NCBI RefSeq assembly: GCF_003207795.1
Contig: NZ_NIRT01000003.1
Coordinates: 1-64,000 of the forward strand
Direction of reading: 5' to 3'
From: Komagataeibacter nataicola
GTDB lineage: Bacteria; Pseudomonadota; Alphaproteobacteria; Acetobacterales; Acetobacteraceae
Length of the DNA stretch: 64,000 nt
The position numbers and the translations under genes are program-made. Shown here one piece after another: positions 63,843 to 64,000 of the stretch. Below the pieces are notes generated by a model. The model searched no databases, was not told where the DNA came from, and saw only the letters and a list, made by a program, of their open reading frames with translations. The number at the start of each line of letters is the position of its first letter. Position 1 is the stretch's first letter.

Positions 63843-63863
63843 CGTCCTATGTATGGTAGGACG
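63843..63863. promoter_or_regulatory. inverted repeat upstream of ftsH
   Basis: CGTCCTA (63843-63849) / TAGGACG (63857-63863) with a 7-base loop, 77 bases before the ftsH start. No T-run, so it is more likely an operator or leader structure. Confidence 0.4.
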
Positions 63864-63939
63864 TAGTGAACGTGGCGTCTGTTCGCCTGCCCGCTGTGGG
63901 GCATGGGCGAGGGGGCCAGCGGATGGAACAGTGGACAAG

Positions 63940-64000
63940 ATGAACAATTTCGGCCGGAACTTGCTCCTGTGGGTTATCATCATCGTCCTGCTGCTGTTGC
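63940..64000 (+). CDS. ftsH: FtsH membrane protease, first 20 codons only
   Basis: MNNFGRNLLLWVIIIVLLLL reads as the cytoplasmic start and first membrane segment of the ATP-dependent zinc protease FtsH. The tilS-ftsH order is common in alphaproteobacteria. An in-frame GTG three codons earlier (63931) is an alternative. The rest lies beyond the window, so the call rests on 20 residues plus context. Confidence 0.75.
   Translation, partial: MNNFGRNLLLWVIIIVLLLL

Overview
The window is a GC-rich stretch of bacterial chromosome. It most likely comes from an acetic acid bacterium (Acetobacteraceae, Komagataeibacter/Gluconacetobacter-like). This is inferred from the hopanoid gene hpnH, an OprB porin, a Gluconobacter-type aldo-keto reductase, a pyruvate decarboxylase beside an acetoin pathway, and a Tol-Pal/ruv/ftsH gene order typical of alphaproteobacteria. 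Genes are dense on both strands. There is no rRNA and no CRISPR; one tRNA (Gly, anticodon CCC) and one IS630-type insertion are present.

Layout. 1-11 kb: dxs (partial) and hpnH diverge; then a CorC/HlyC-type membrane protein, a soluble lytic transglycosylase, a family-4-like uracil-DNA glycosylase, a TPR protein joined to ispE, and a short-chain dehydrogenase relative that has lost its catalytic residues. 11-22 kb: a YqaA-like membrane protein, an OsmC-family protein, an OmpR/EnvZ-type two-component system whose sensor has a His/Pro/Gly-rich periplasmic insert, cysK, a rhodanese, a DUF2272 lipoprotein, an aldo-keto reductase, a Na+/H+ antiporter and cbpA-cbpM. 22-30 kb: a pyruvate-node block, budA-budB-dld-pdc, which makes acetoin and acetaldehyde from pyruvate and feeds D-lactate in; each unit ends in its own terminator. 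30-37 kb: a phosphotransferase, oprB, moaB, a DJ-1/PfpI protein, folE, apaG and metZ, the last behind a SAM-II riboswitch. 37-39.4 kb: a gene-poor accessory stretch after tRNA-Gly with IS630 and three copies of an intergenic repeat. 39-48 kb: an Mla/Pqi-like lipid transport operon, an mscS-dioxygenase-SGNH operon and an RDD protein. 48-64 kb: argJ, a parvulin, secA, yebC-ruvCAB-ybgC-tolQRAB-pal-cpoB-tilS, and the first codons of ftsH.

The most novel signal is a modular palindromic intergenic element present nine times (R1-R9). A full copy is about 85 bp: two outer complementary arms enclose two different hairpins, A (GC base plus T/A tract) and B (GAAGC...GCTTC), joined by a short linker. Stem bases covary between copies, several copies are precise half-A/half-B hybrids, and five of the eight convergent gene ends carry one. 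They may act as bidirectional terminators, as non-autonomous mobile palindromes, or both.
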